This document shows positions 1 to 8,204 of a stretch of DNA of 22,500 nt, in pieces (the first letter of the stretch is position 1; the number at the start of each line of letters is the position of its first letter). The stretch comes from Trachelipus rathkii (taxonomy: Eukaryota; Arthropoda; Malacostraca; Isopoda; Trachelipodidae). A model generated the notes under the pieces. The model saw only the letters and a program-made list of their open reading frames with translations. It did no database searches and was not told where the DNA came from. The translations under genes were made by a program, and so were the position numbers. The DNA lies in the NCBI GenBank assembly GCA_015478945.1, contig JABUQX010021078.1, positions 65,001 through 87,500 on the forward strand, given 5' to 3'.

Positions 1-425
1 TTGCTTGGAAATTCAAGTGTATGAAAAGGGTTACGAGATTTACAATTGAGGTAGAAGCTATAGAATTTGTAAAAGGTACACAAGTGGGTAGGCCTAAATA
101 TTTGAAGAATGTCGGAGAAAGGCCATTGGAGGAGAGAGGTTACAAATCAAGGTGTATACGGACATTAAGACTATGAAGAATGCGATATATTTAGTATATA
201 TAAACATTTAAATAAAATTTCTTGTAAAGTAAACCATATAATGTAAAATGCATCTTATTTATTAATTAGGAACAAAGATTAAAAAATACTTCACCTTTGG
301 AAAGTTTATAAAATATTTGAGAAATAAATGGGGTATGATAACTATGTGATGATGATTCACATAATACTGACATAATAGCATCAAGTTCTACCCAGAGAGC
401 TGCTTCATTCGAAAAATTTTGAAAC

Positions 426-428
<3 letters not shown>
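1..428. other. Unassigned sequence with one short open frame
   Basis: No recognisable gene. A plus-strand frame is open from 3 to a TGA at 174-176 (57 codons, Met at 21-23) and reads as mixed, non-repetitive sequence with segments such as RFTIEVEAIEF and PLEERGYKSR. I do not recognise a family. It could be an exon or transposon fragment, or chance. The rest, 177-428, is A+T-rich and stop-dense. By position it would be within or beyond INTS10 intron 2; no INTS10 exon 3 is visible on the minus strand here. Confidence 0.3.
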
Positions 429-986
<558 letters not shown>

Positions 987-989
<3 letters not shown>

Positions 990-1142
990 ACAAATAGGGA
1001 ACAAATAGACTTTAACAATATTCAAAATAAGGAGCTTGAAGATTTTGTAACTGCCAATACAAAAGCGTTTTTCCCTATGTTTGGATTATCATCAAAATTT
1101 TTAAGAAAATCAGTTGAAGACTGGTCATGTGATCAGTTATAG
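987..1142 (+). pseudogene. Coding-like relic of an unnamed multicopy animal protein
   Basis: Immediately after the (TA)n cluster, 51 codons of ordinary composition stay open to a TAG at 1140-1142. They include [14 protein letters not shown], then [10 protein letters not shown], then VEDW. The pattern of an F-V-T motif, an aromatic pair, G-L-S-x-x-F-L and a downstream W resembles an uncharacterised protein family that I recall as multicopy in arthropods and cnidarians. That is recall only and I cannot name the family. The piece is short, has no start of its own (upstream is repeat) and ends early, so it is probably a relic. It is antisense to INTS10 and inside its presumed intron 2. Confidence 0.35.
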
Positions 1143-1424
1143 CATATGACTTTTGTCATATTCTTCTACTGCTTTTCTTTTCCGATGCATGACACGTACC
1201 TTACCCCCAGTCTTTGGGAAAAGAGGAAGATAAAGAAAGAAAGAACAAGCCAAGTACTAGCATTGGAAACTAACGCCCCTTGAAATATGGCATTTTAGAG
1301 AACTCTATGGGAAAAAAAGTTCAGAGGTTTGAAGGAAAAGGATACACTAGCTGGGAGTGTAAAATTCAAGGACTAGTATTGGAAACCAATGCCCAGATTA
1401 ACATAATCATCTAGAGAACTCTAG
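1143..1424. repeat. Imperfect direct repeat, about 116-base spacing
   Basis: ACTAGCATTGGAAACTAA at about 1256 recurs as ACTAGTATTGGAAACCAA at about 1372, and each is followed some 30-40 bases later by AGAGAACTCTA. No coding potential is evident. This looks like a degenerate tandem duplication adjoining the next one. Confidence 0.55.
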
Positions 1425-1830
1425 ATGGTTGTTTTAGCATTATGGAGCTTATGAAAATGGAATTTAGAGAAAACTGTGATCATCTATCTATAGCTATATT
1501 ATATGATAAATAACCTATAAAATGTTATTTATAAAATATTTTGAATAATATTGTGTGAGATTTGAAAATTACAATAAAATAGTGCCTAATTACATTTTTT
1601 TTTCCTTTTAATGTTTTAATGAAATATTAATAAAATTGATGGTTATTTAACCTTATGGTAGCTTATCAAAACAGAATTTAGACAAAACATATGAGTAAGC
1701 CTTCTTAAAATATCTATAAAATGTTATTTATAAAATATTTGGAATACTATTATGAAAGGTTTGAAAATTTCGCTAAAATAGTGCCTAATTAAAAAAAAAA
1801 AATTTCCTTTTAATATTTTAATAAAAAGTA
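1425..1830. repeat. Two-copy tandem duplication, unit about 200-213 bases
   Basis: The unit starting GATGGTTG at 1425 recurs at 1639 as GATGGTTA. Matching landmarks are TTATGGAGC/TTATGGTAGC, TATAAAATGTTATTTATAAA (1516 and 1715) and ATAGTGCCTAATTA. The copies have diverged by substitutions and by homopolymer length. It lies in the presumed intron 2 of INTS10. Confidence 0.8.
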
Positions 1831-1880
1831 AACATTGGAATAATGGAAATAAAAAATTTCCCAATGGGATCATTACTTAC

Positions 1881-1948
1881 AGAGTGCTTAAACAATTTGC
1901 AGCTTCTCGTACATTTTTTTCTTGTTTTGTAATCTTGTATATTTCAAA
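1881..1948 (-). CDS. INTS10: INTS10 exon 2 (Integrator complex subunit 10)
   Basis: This is a 68-base exon read leftwards. TTTTATAG acceptor bases (AG at 1949-1950) precede it and a consensus GTAAGT donor follows at 1880-1875. It encodes 22 residues plus two bases, beginning FEIYKI and containing KNVREAANCL. It follows exon 1 in phase 0: exon 1 ends in GIQ, and the junction matches the human INTS10 N-terminus as I remember it, where NIQ is followed by YEMYTIE. INTS10 is a helical-repeat subunit of the nuclear Integrator complex, which cleaves nascent snRNAs and other RNA polymerase II transcripts. The next exon should begin in phase 2 but is not found in 1-1880, so intron 2 is at least 1.88 kb or exon 3 lies outside the window. 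Confidence 0.8.
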
Positions 1949-2186
1949 CTATAAAAAGAGCAAAATAAAAATACATACTTTATGTAGCTATACATAATTT
2001 TATATATCCTGCGAAGGTATAAAATTAGTTTGAATAATTAAAAAAGAAGTTTCTCTATCCAGCTACTTTCTTCCCTGTTTATAGTTTCATACCCATATGC
2101 ATAATAACTTTAATTAAACAAAAGAGCAGCAGTAGTAACAAATAGATTTCCTATTAAGTACAGAATGAATTAAAATGATTCCTATA

Positions 2187-2504
2187 CAGTAGGGTGGAGC
2201 GAAAATATCAATTTTTGAGTATCAAATTCTAATAGATCGCAAATGTTGCAAATTTGTATGCTAATCAACTAAACATTAATAAAAAAAAATTCATATTTTT
2301 GCATCTTCAGTTCTCGGAAAGGAACTAAAGTTTTGAAAAATTACAAAAACACCAAATTTTACCTTCACACTCAAAATATACAGGTAACGTATTTTGGTTT
2401 TAAATAGCATCTAGGTACGGTACTTCAATTTAGTTGCATGATGACTGAAAATGATATTTCAAAACAATTCACTACATTTTGAGTTCGTGCAAAATGCCTA
2501 AAAT
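2187..2504 (+). repeat. Left inverted arm of the 2187-3423 element
   Basis: About 318 bases, pairing with 3108-3423. The inner boundary is sharp: GCCTAAAAT ends at 2504 and LINE sequence (GTACCACTCCACC) begins at once. Confidence 0.88.
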
Positions 2505-3085
2505 GTACCACTCCACCTATACCACATTGCAATAACTTTTTCATCAGCCTTATGTGGGGAACCTTATTAAAAGCTTTGCTGAAGTCGAAGTATATAATAT
2601 TAAGTGGATCTCCTTGGCCAATGCAGTCAGTAATGTATTCCATAAATTCTAAAAGGTTTGACTGGCATGACCTACTTTTCTAAAACCATGCTTGGAGTCA
2701 TACAGTATCTTTTATCTTCCAAATACTTCTCTATATGACCTTTCAGTAACTTTTCCAAAACTTTTACAACCAGAGATGTTAAGCTAACTGGCCTATAATT
2801 TCCCAAATCTTACTTACTAATTTCCTTATAAATAGGCACAACATATGCTGTTTTCCAGTCGTATGGCACCTCACCAAATGTTACAGATTGCTTAAAAATC
2901 AAATACAGTGCCTTTGCAATGCTGCTACTACCCTCCTTCAGAATTCTACCATATGTACCATCAGGACCTGGAGCTTTGCTTGGGTCAATATGGTACAGTA
3001 AAGATTTAATATCTTTTATCACAAATTCAAATTCTGTAAGTCTATTTAATACATGCATACCAAAACTATTATCTCCAAACTATTA
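2505..3085 (-). pseudogene. Internal LINE (CR1-type) reverse-transcriptase fragment
   Basis: The minus strand encodes fingers and palm of a non-LTR reverse transcriptase. DPSKAPGPDG near 2950-2985 and DWKTAYVVPIYK near 2825-2865 lie in one open frame, 3058-2810. YFDFSKAFNKVPH, carrying the first catalytic Asp region, lies near 2555-2601 in another open frame, 2643-2425. The frames do not join. The FADD motif and everything 3' of it are missing, as are the endonuclease and the LINE 3' end, so this is not an ordinary 5'-truncated LINE insertion. It corresponds to 9190-9780 and 15106-15700 of the two larger LINE copies but has fewer single-base indels. It abuts both transposon arms, suggesting capture by the DNA element. 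Confidence 0.85.
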
Positions 3086-3107
3086 CTATTATTAAACCTA
3101 CCTAAAT

Positions 3108-3423
3108 TCTAAAATTTTAGGCCTTTGCATGAACTCAAAATGTAGCGCATGGTTTTTAAATATAATTTTCTGTCATCATGCAATTAAAATGAAGTACTTA
3201 GACTATTTAAAACCAAAATACCTTACCCATATATTTTGAGCATAATGGTAAAATTTAGTGTTTTTGTCATTTTTCAAAACTTTAGGCCCTTTGCGCGAAC
3301 TGAAGATGCAAAAATATGAATTTTTTTTATTAATGTTTAGTTGATTAGCATACAAATATGCAACTTTTGTGCCCTATTAGAATCTGATACTGGAAAAATT
3401 AATTTTTTCACCCCACCCTACTG
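3108..3423 (-). repeat. Right inverted arm of the 2187-3423 element
   Basis: Reverse complement of the left arm, from CTAAAATTTTAGGCC at about 3109 to CCCTACTG at 3423. Differences are mostly substitutions and short indels. Confidence 0.88.
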
Positions 3424-3704
3424 TACAGAGCTACAAATTCACATAAAAAAAAACTATCTCCCTTAATTTTAACATACCGGTATATGTATAGCATAGTTGG
3501 TGCAATCTAAAACTCTCAATCTCAATAAACATTCTTCACAGGTAAGCTTTTGTAAACTAACTTACTCAAATAATGAATCTCATAACAAAATATCCATTAT
3601 AAAAAATTTGTAATCACCACCCTCTCTCTTATAACAAGTGTCAGACAATGATGAATATATATTCATAATTATCATCAGTAACATTATCACACTAATTCCC
3701 TTCC

Positions 3705-3772
<68 letters not shown>
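3705..3772. repeat. (AAT)n microsatellite
   Basis: About 22 uninterrupted AAT units. The poly-Tyr frame on the minus strand across it is an artefact. Confidence 0.98.
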
Positions 3773-3775
<3 letters not shown>

Positions 3776-3864
3776 TTGGTGTGGTATAATAAGAGGGATG
3801 ATTTATCTTTAATTATATATTCTGTTGCTAAAAAATGTTTTGCATTTAGTGGCAAAATTAAATG

Positions 3865-3902
3865 GGCCTATGTAAGAAAAATTAATTTTATTTACATAGG
3901 CT
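3865..3902. repeat. Short inverted repeat in INTS10 intron 1
   Basis: GCCTATGTAA at about 3866 pairs with TTACATAGGC ending at about 3901 across an A+T-rich centre that is itself nearly palindromic (AAATTAATTTTA). It is a potential hairpin of no known function. Confidence 0.55.
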
Positions 3903-4040
3903 ATAACTATAAAATCAAACCATAAAATTATATAGAAGCGAGTATCATAATAAGGATATAGAATTACTATTAAAATATAGAAAAAATACAGATAGTAAGA
4001 CAATGAGTCTATTGAGAACTGTCATAGAAATAACACAAAC

Positions 4041-4193
4041 CTGTATCCCAAAGTTTTGTGGATAAATTATTTGGGCTGTTATCAACCAACTTTTAGCAGC
4101 AAATGGATTTTGTACTTGTTCCTCTTTGGCACGATATATTAGGTACTCTTCATCTTTTAGGTGTTCAAGTTCTGTATCTGTGGTAATTTTCAT
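4041..4193 (-). CDS. INTS10: INTS10 exon 1 (Integrator complex subunit 10, N-terminus)
   Basis: Fifty-one codons from ATG (4193-4191) to a CAG codon followed by a GTTTGT donor at 4040. Recognition rests on RAKEE (residues 21-25), AAKSWLITA (32-40) and YPQNFGIQ (44-51). They align in order and spacing with the start of human INTS10 as I recall it: RARE, AAKAWLITA, YPADFNIQ. The arthropod protein would have about ten extra N-terminal residues rich in Asp and Glu. The start is supported by an in-frame TAA 18 bases upstream and an A at -3. INTS10 acts in the nucleus as part of an Integrator module with INTS13, INTS14 and INTS15. Exon 2 matches at 1881-1948. This is the only well-supported host gene in the window, and neither exon shows indel damage. 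Confidence 0.85.
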
Positions 4194-4369
4194 ACTGAAC
4201 TTTAATGTTTATTATAATATAAGCTTATCTACAACCAATGATATGGAATTGCTGAAACAATGAATATTTTAACAATATATAATAATGTACAAAAAGTGAT
4301 GTATAGCTATATCTTTTCATTGCTGCATAAATTAATACAATACATTTTGCTCAATGATAAACATAGCTA
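4194..4369 (-). promoter_or_regulatory. INTS10: INTS10 5' UTR / presumed promoter region
   Basis: Only 176 bases separate the INTS10 start codon from the terminus of the large TA-flanked element at 4370. On the minus strand this gap holds an ATTGG (inverted CCAAT) near 4233-4240, several TATA-like stretches and a possible acceptor TTTCAG near 4260. None of these is decisive, and the transcription start is not identifiable. The core promoter is therefore either in this short gap or inside transposon sequence. Confidence 0.35.
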
Positions 4370-4617
4370 CCGTAAAATGGGGGGAAATCGGTCAAAAATC
4401 ACAGTTTTTTTTTTTTTAATGAATCATTAAAAATCAAAATTTTAAGTTACATCTATACTTAATAGTTTTTTCTCACATTTAGAGTTTCCTTAATTTTTAG
4501 AATAATGAAAATAATAAAAATCTCGAAATGAATATTTTTAAAAAAATTTTGAAAAATTCCATTTTCAAAAAATTGAATTCAGGAAAAACCGGTCAGTGGT
4601 GTCGGGGAAAGCCAGTC
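4370..4617 (+). repeat. Left terminal/subterminal arm of the 8.9-kb element
   Basis: Contains the terminal GGGGGGAAATCGGTCA at 4379-4394, then GGAAAAACCGGTCA at about 4581 and CGGGGAAAGCCAGTCA at about 4603. The DNA between is A+T-rich and poorly conserved relative to the right arm. The repeated motif looks like a binding site array. Confidence 0.72.
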
Positions 4618-5183
4618 ATTAAATATTATTTCTTTTGTGCTTGTCGAAACTAATTATAATATAAATTAAATTTTAAATAACGAGTCTAATAATATTATAG
4701 AATTAATTTGGATTGAAAAACACAAGTCTAAGTTATATTTTATTAACATTTTGCAAACGTTGATTTTTTACAAAATTTTGAAATTTTTTTTTAAATGTTT
4801 TATGCTAAATAAGCATTGAAAAATGAATTATGACAATACATTTTTAATAATCTTCTAATATAATAAATATTTCAAACTTTTTTAACAAAAACTGGCACTT
4901 ATATTACGTAGGCTATTACGCGCATTTCACGTGGAACTTTTTGACGAAAAATTTTTCACAATATTATAATTTAATTTATGAAATCAAATTTTAAATAACA
5001 TTAATAGTAATAACAATAATATTAATAATTTTTAACAGAAATAGGCATTTTTTTTTATTTTTTTTTATATATATATATCGAGTATGTACGCACATTTCAC
5101 GTGAACTTTTTTTTTATCCTTACACTAGGATAGAAGAAAGATATGTATAAAAAACATTAAACAAATGTCTTATAGTCTAACCA
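4618..5183. other. A+T-rich filler with duplicated CACGTG block
   Basis: No gene. A block of about 30 bases with GCATTTCACGTGGAACTTTTT around 4921-4941 recurs at 5091-5112 as CACATTTCACGTGAACTTTTT, so the palindrome CACGTG appears twice, 170 bases apart. AAATTTTAAATAAC also recurs (near 4667 and 4985). This is probably the remaining body of the outer element. Confidence 0.5.
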
Positions 5184-5576
5184 CAGGGTTCACACTGAAA
5201 TTTTGAATTTTGGATTTCTGTGGTTCAAACATAATATCCCGCAAATTTTCCTCTGACCAGCGTGTTTGCTATTTTTGTCGTATAAAATATCTATTAATCA
5301 TTATTGCAGCCTATTTTACTCAGTTCATACATTAAATTATTGAAAATTTACTTTAGAAACTGTTCATCATCATGGATTAATTAAAAAAGAATTATATTTT
5401 TTTTTATAGTAATCACTATACCTTCCCCATAACCCATCCAACGCACTCCTTTTTTTATTTTTTTCCAAATTTAAAAAGCAAAATAAATTAAAGTTTACAT
5501 TAATAGGCCTAGGTGAACTAACGTCCACTTTGTGACACAAAAGTTCTAAATGGGGAGATTTAGGTTATCTTTTTCT

Positions 5577-7288
5577 TCTCAGCATCTGAATTTTTGATTT
5601 ATAGCGTCTTCTTCTGTCAAAAGCTTTCAGTTTTAACATCTTTCCTTGCTCTTCAAGTTGTGAGTCTGATGGATAATTTTCTTTTTTTCAACCTTTTTAT
5701 TCTCTTCTTTTTTTGTTCTGTTTTGCCTCTTTGAAGATGTTTTCATGATCTCCTATGCGCACTCTTAAACATGTCAACATTCTTTTGAGTGATAGGAACG
5801 TTTATGAATAACTTTCATGAAGATCTTATAGCATTGAGCACTGTTTCTTTGAAAAATCAGACTAAGTCCTTTCAATTCTCCACTTAAAGTTGGCTTAATT
5901 TATACAAAAATCAACCCTCCTTCCACTGTCCATTCATGCGAAAACATCAGTCCTAATTTAATAATTTTGCACAATTCCCATAACATTGATTTCAGGTACA
6001 ATAGAAGCAAAAACTAATCAGTCTCTTAAAAGACAGTCACTCATCCAAAAATGATTTTGAATTTTAATTCAAGGTAGAATGGCTTAACTGCAAAGTAGAG
6101 TGTATTGGGCTTTTGCTTTCTTGAAAATAAGGAGCAAGTCCATGGTTAATCACATATTTACATTTCATCAGACCCATTTTAAAATTTGAAGCTACAGCAC
6201 TATCTGGAAACATTAATTTAAATGTTTCCCTTATATCTGCACACGAGTTTAAAGACCTTTTATCATCCACCACCTTTAATGCCCATAGTATTTCAGATCT
6301 TGTAACATCATCTTTAATGCAAAAAGATGAAACTGATTGATAAACTGGTTTTTGGTTGGTTAATTAATGGAACACTCAGCGGTCATTTATCAATCGGTTG
6401 AGTAAATGATTGGAAGTTGAATGGAATGGCAAAATAATTTTTTCAGTGCAGCACACTTTCCACTAATATTGTATTAATTAGAACAACAATAACGAAAAAT
6501 GTTTTTCAATGATGGTTGGTCCTGCTGTGTTTTGATTAAAATTCAAATGAGTTTCCCCTCTTGAATGTGAAACTTCGGCTTGGCGTCCTATGTTAGATAG
6601 ATCAAAGTTCTTTTTACATACATTAGGACATTAGGACATTAGGAATATAGAGACAGTAAAAAGCCACATGGGCCTATTGAGACTGTCCCAGTCAACCCAC
6701 TACCCAAACATGCTCATGGCAAATCCACAAGCACCCCTAGGCTTGTCAATTTGTTGTAACTACAATCCACAATTTGGCTTAGTCAAAACTAATGATATAT
6801 AAATATGATACCAAACCATCCACCATGCATTATAACTAAGTTATGGTCACACCATGCCCCCATTCCCCTTTAACATAACTTGCTATAACAAAAACCCGCC
6901 AATATTGCTGTCAATATATTAATATGTACCCAACCCATCCATAAACGAATCTAACCATTTCTTAAATTGCAATCGAGTCTCACTCAACAACCTCCTCTGG
7001 CAGACAATTCCAAAATTTTAACAAACCCTATTACTGAATTGCTGCTTCTTATATATCAAGACGGCATGCTTTCTTCTTAATTTTCTTATTTTGCCCCCTG
7101 TCACCTGTCCATGTTCTACTATGAAAAATTTATTGGTCTCTATATTATCAATAGATGTAAATATTTTGTAGACTTTACAGTATGCCTTGGAACTATCAGG
7201 TCCTTTACCCAACCACCTGATAAACTGTGGGTCAGTTTGACATCACACCACTGGTCGTTAAAGTTTAGTTTTTTTGTTTTGAAGTCAT
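5577..7288 (-). pseudogene. Relic of a C2H2/BED-finger transposase-like gene
   Basis: Reading leftwards: a start at 7288 (MTSKQKN) is followed, after frameshifts, by FNDQW and GKGPDSSKAYCKV up to 7177. The frame is then broken by a CR1 insertion and resumes at 6618 with CKKNFDLSNIGRQ and SHSRGETH. Joined across the insertion these give a C-x2-C-x16-H-x5-H finger. Next come VTRSEILWALKVV, MFPDS and INHGLAPYFQE (about 6320-6105), a conserved block that I recall in multicopy animal proteins of hAT type. The following 5740-6060 is stop-ridden. A Lys/Arg-rich C-terminus containing LKAFDRRRRYKSK ends at a TAA near 5577. Most of the catalytic middle is deleted. The superfamily is inferred from memory; the finger geometry is seen directly. 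Confidence 0.65.
6619..7176 (-). mobile_element. 5'-truncated CR1 LINE fragment (3' end)
   Basis: The 3' terminus is at about 6619 with two to three ATTAGGAC octamers, and the 5' truncation is at about 7176. It matches 7919-8455 of the longer copy across the 3' UTR and the extreme C-terminus of ORF2, including VYKIFTSIDNIETNKFF (around 7130-7180). It interrupts the zinc-finger codons of the hAT-like relic at KV|CKK with no detectable target-site duplication, as is usual for CR1. Confidence 0.88.
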
Positions 7289-7701
7289 TTTATAAATAAA
7301 TAATAATATCTTCACACTGCAACAAAAAAAATAATACGCAACCTCAAAAAAAAAAAAATCTCAAAAAGTATAAATCCCCTAAAAAGAAAAAGATATAAAC
7401 AGATTAAGTCATAAGTCATACAGTCTAAAACACATCCATATACCAATCACCTTCCAATCGAAAGGATGAACTTGGGACAACCTCTACGAACAGAATAGGA
7501 AGAATAGTAGGTAATAGTGAACTAAAAATAAAAAGAACAGGAAATAGAAGTAGATTTATGGAATGTCATTCCTCGCCCATCCTTTTCATTCACCTATCAA
7601 ATACATCTCTTATTCCACAATTATACAGTAAGGAAAAAAATATATCAAAAAATATGCAACTTGGTCCAGGATCTCTCTTCATATGTTTTGAAATTTTAAA
7701 A
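7177..7701. other. 5' region of the hAT-like relic
   Basis: From 7177 to 7288 lie the N-terminal codons described in the relic gene. From 7289 to 7701 there is A-rich, stop-dense sequence with no convincing gene; this would be the 5' UTR and promoter side of that transposon. The plus-strand open frame at 7558-7740 runs through transposon terminus and is not a gene. Confidence 0.45.
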
Positions 7702-7838
7702 TTTTCCCTGACTTTTTTTGAAATTTCCCCTGACTTTTAGCATACTCTTAAAACGTTTCTCTGACTTTCCTGACCAATTTTTTTTTTTTTTCTGATTTCC
7801 CTGACCTTCCATGACTTTCCAGAAAGTGTGAACCCTTG
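7702..7838 (-). repeat. Subterminal CCTGAC repeats and terminus of the hAT-like element
   Basis: TTTCCCTGACTTT and variants occur at about 7704, 7726, 7757, 7767, 7796 and 7808, on to AGTGTGAACCCTTG at the end. On the minus strand these read as repeated GTCAGGGAAA just inside the terminus, the arrangement expected of transposase-binding subterminal repeats. Confidence 0.7.
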
Positions 7839-7918
7839 TATATATTTATAAAAAATTGCAGAAAATCGATTTATAAAACTAAAAAAAAATGGACATTTTT
7901 TTACAAGTTTATACTTTT

Positions 7919-7934
7919 TAGGACATTAGGAATA
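7919..7934 (-). repeat. CR1 octamer tail, copy A
   Basis: TTAGGACATTAGGAAT, about two units. The same octamer marks the 3' ends at 6619 and 13790. Confidence 0.8.
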
Positions 7935-8204
7935 TAGAGACAGTAAAAAGCCCATGGGCCTATCGAGACGTCCCAGTCAACCACTACCAAACATGCTCAT
8001 GCACATCCACAAAGCACCCTAGGGGGCTTGTCAATTTGTTGTAACTACAAATCCACCATTTTGGCTTAGTCAAAACTAAGTGATATATAAACTATGATAC
8101 CCAAACCATCCACATGCATTAATAACTAAGTTATGGTCACACAATGCCATCTAACAATAACTGCTAAAACTAAAAACCCGCCAACATTTGGCTTTGTCAT
8201 ATAT

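Larger units (their letters stand above)
2187..3423. mobile_element. TA-flanked DNA transposon with long inverted arms and LINE cargo
   Basis: The element begins CAGTAGGGTGG at 2187 and ends CCACCCTACTG at 3423, with TA on each side (2185-2186 and 3424-3425). The two arms of about 315 bases are reverse complements. A block of about 58 bases (near 2256-2313 and 3293-3353) is identical except for one base in an A-run. CAG termini plus a TA duplication fit the pogo/Tigger group of Tc1/mariner-like elements, though the superfamily is inferred from ends only because no transposase is present. The interior is a piece of LINE reverse transcriptase. The element sits wholly in INTS10 intron 1. Confidence 0.88.
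1949..4040 (-). other. INTS10: INTS10 intron 1
   Basis: A 2,092-base phase-0 intron with donor GTTTGT at 4040-4035 and acceptor TTTTATAG ending at 1949. It contains the inverted-repeat element 2187-3423, an (AAT)n run and a short hairpin. The stretches outside these (1951-2186, 3426-3704, 3773-4040) are A+T-rich, with no gene that I can support. Confidence 0.75.
5184..7838. mobile_element. Zinc-finger hAT-like transposon, internally deleted
   Basis: CAGGGTTCACACT starts at 5184 and AGTGTGAACCCTTG ends at 7838, a 12-base inverted match. The right end carries about six CCTGAC subterminal repeats. Between them, on the minus strand, lie fragments of one transposase-like protein running from N- to C-terminus with plausible UTR lengths at each side. 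CAGGG ends and the gene type suggest the hAT superfamily. I could not find a matching 8-base target duplication (TCTAACCA on the left, TATATATT on the right), so the exact borders are uncertain. A CR1 fragment is inserted at 6619-7176. Confidence 0.6.

Noticed and set aside
1143..1260. INTS10 exon 3 candidate near TTACCCCCAGTCTTTGGG on the minus strand
   Set aside because: A GTAAGG donor-like site is present, but the translation does not resemble the expected INTS10 continuation in any phase.
3531..3550. CTTCACAGGTAAGC on the plus strand, resembling a splice site
   Set aside because: It matches both acceptor and donor consensus by chance, has no open frame on either side and is antisense to INTS10.
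3580..3855. Minus-strand frame with a poly-Tyr run
   Set aside because: Translation of the (AAT)n microsatellite; the flanks show no conserved protein.
7018..7212. 64-residue minus-strand frame as a single protein
   Set aside because: It is a chimera: the first part is the zinc-finger relic and the rest is CR1 sequence read across the insertion junction.
5184..7838. Eight-base target duplication for the hAT-like element
   Set aside because: The flanks TCTAACCA and TATATATT do not match, so I did not claim one.
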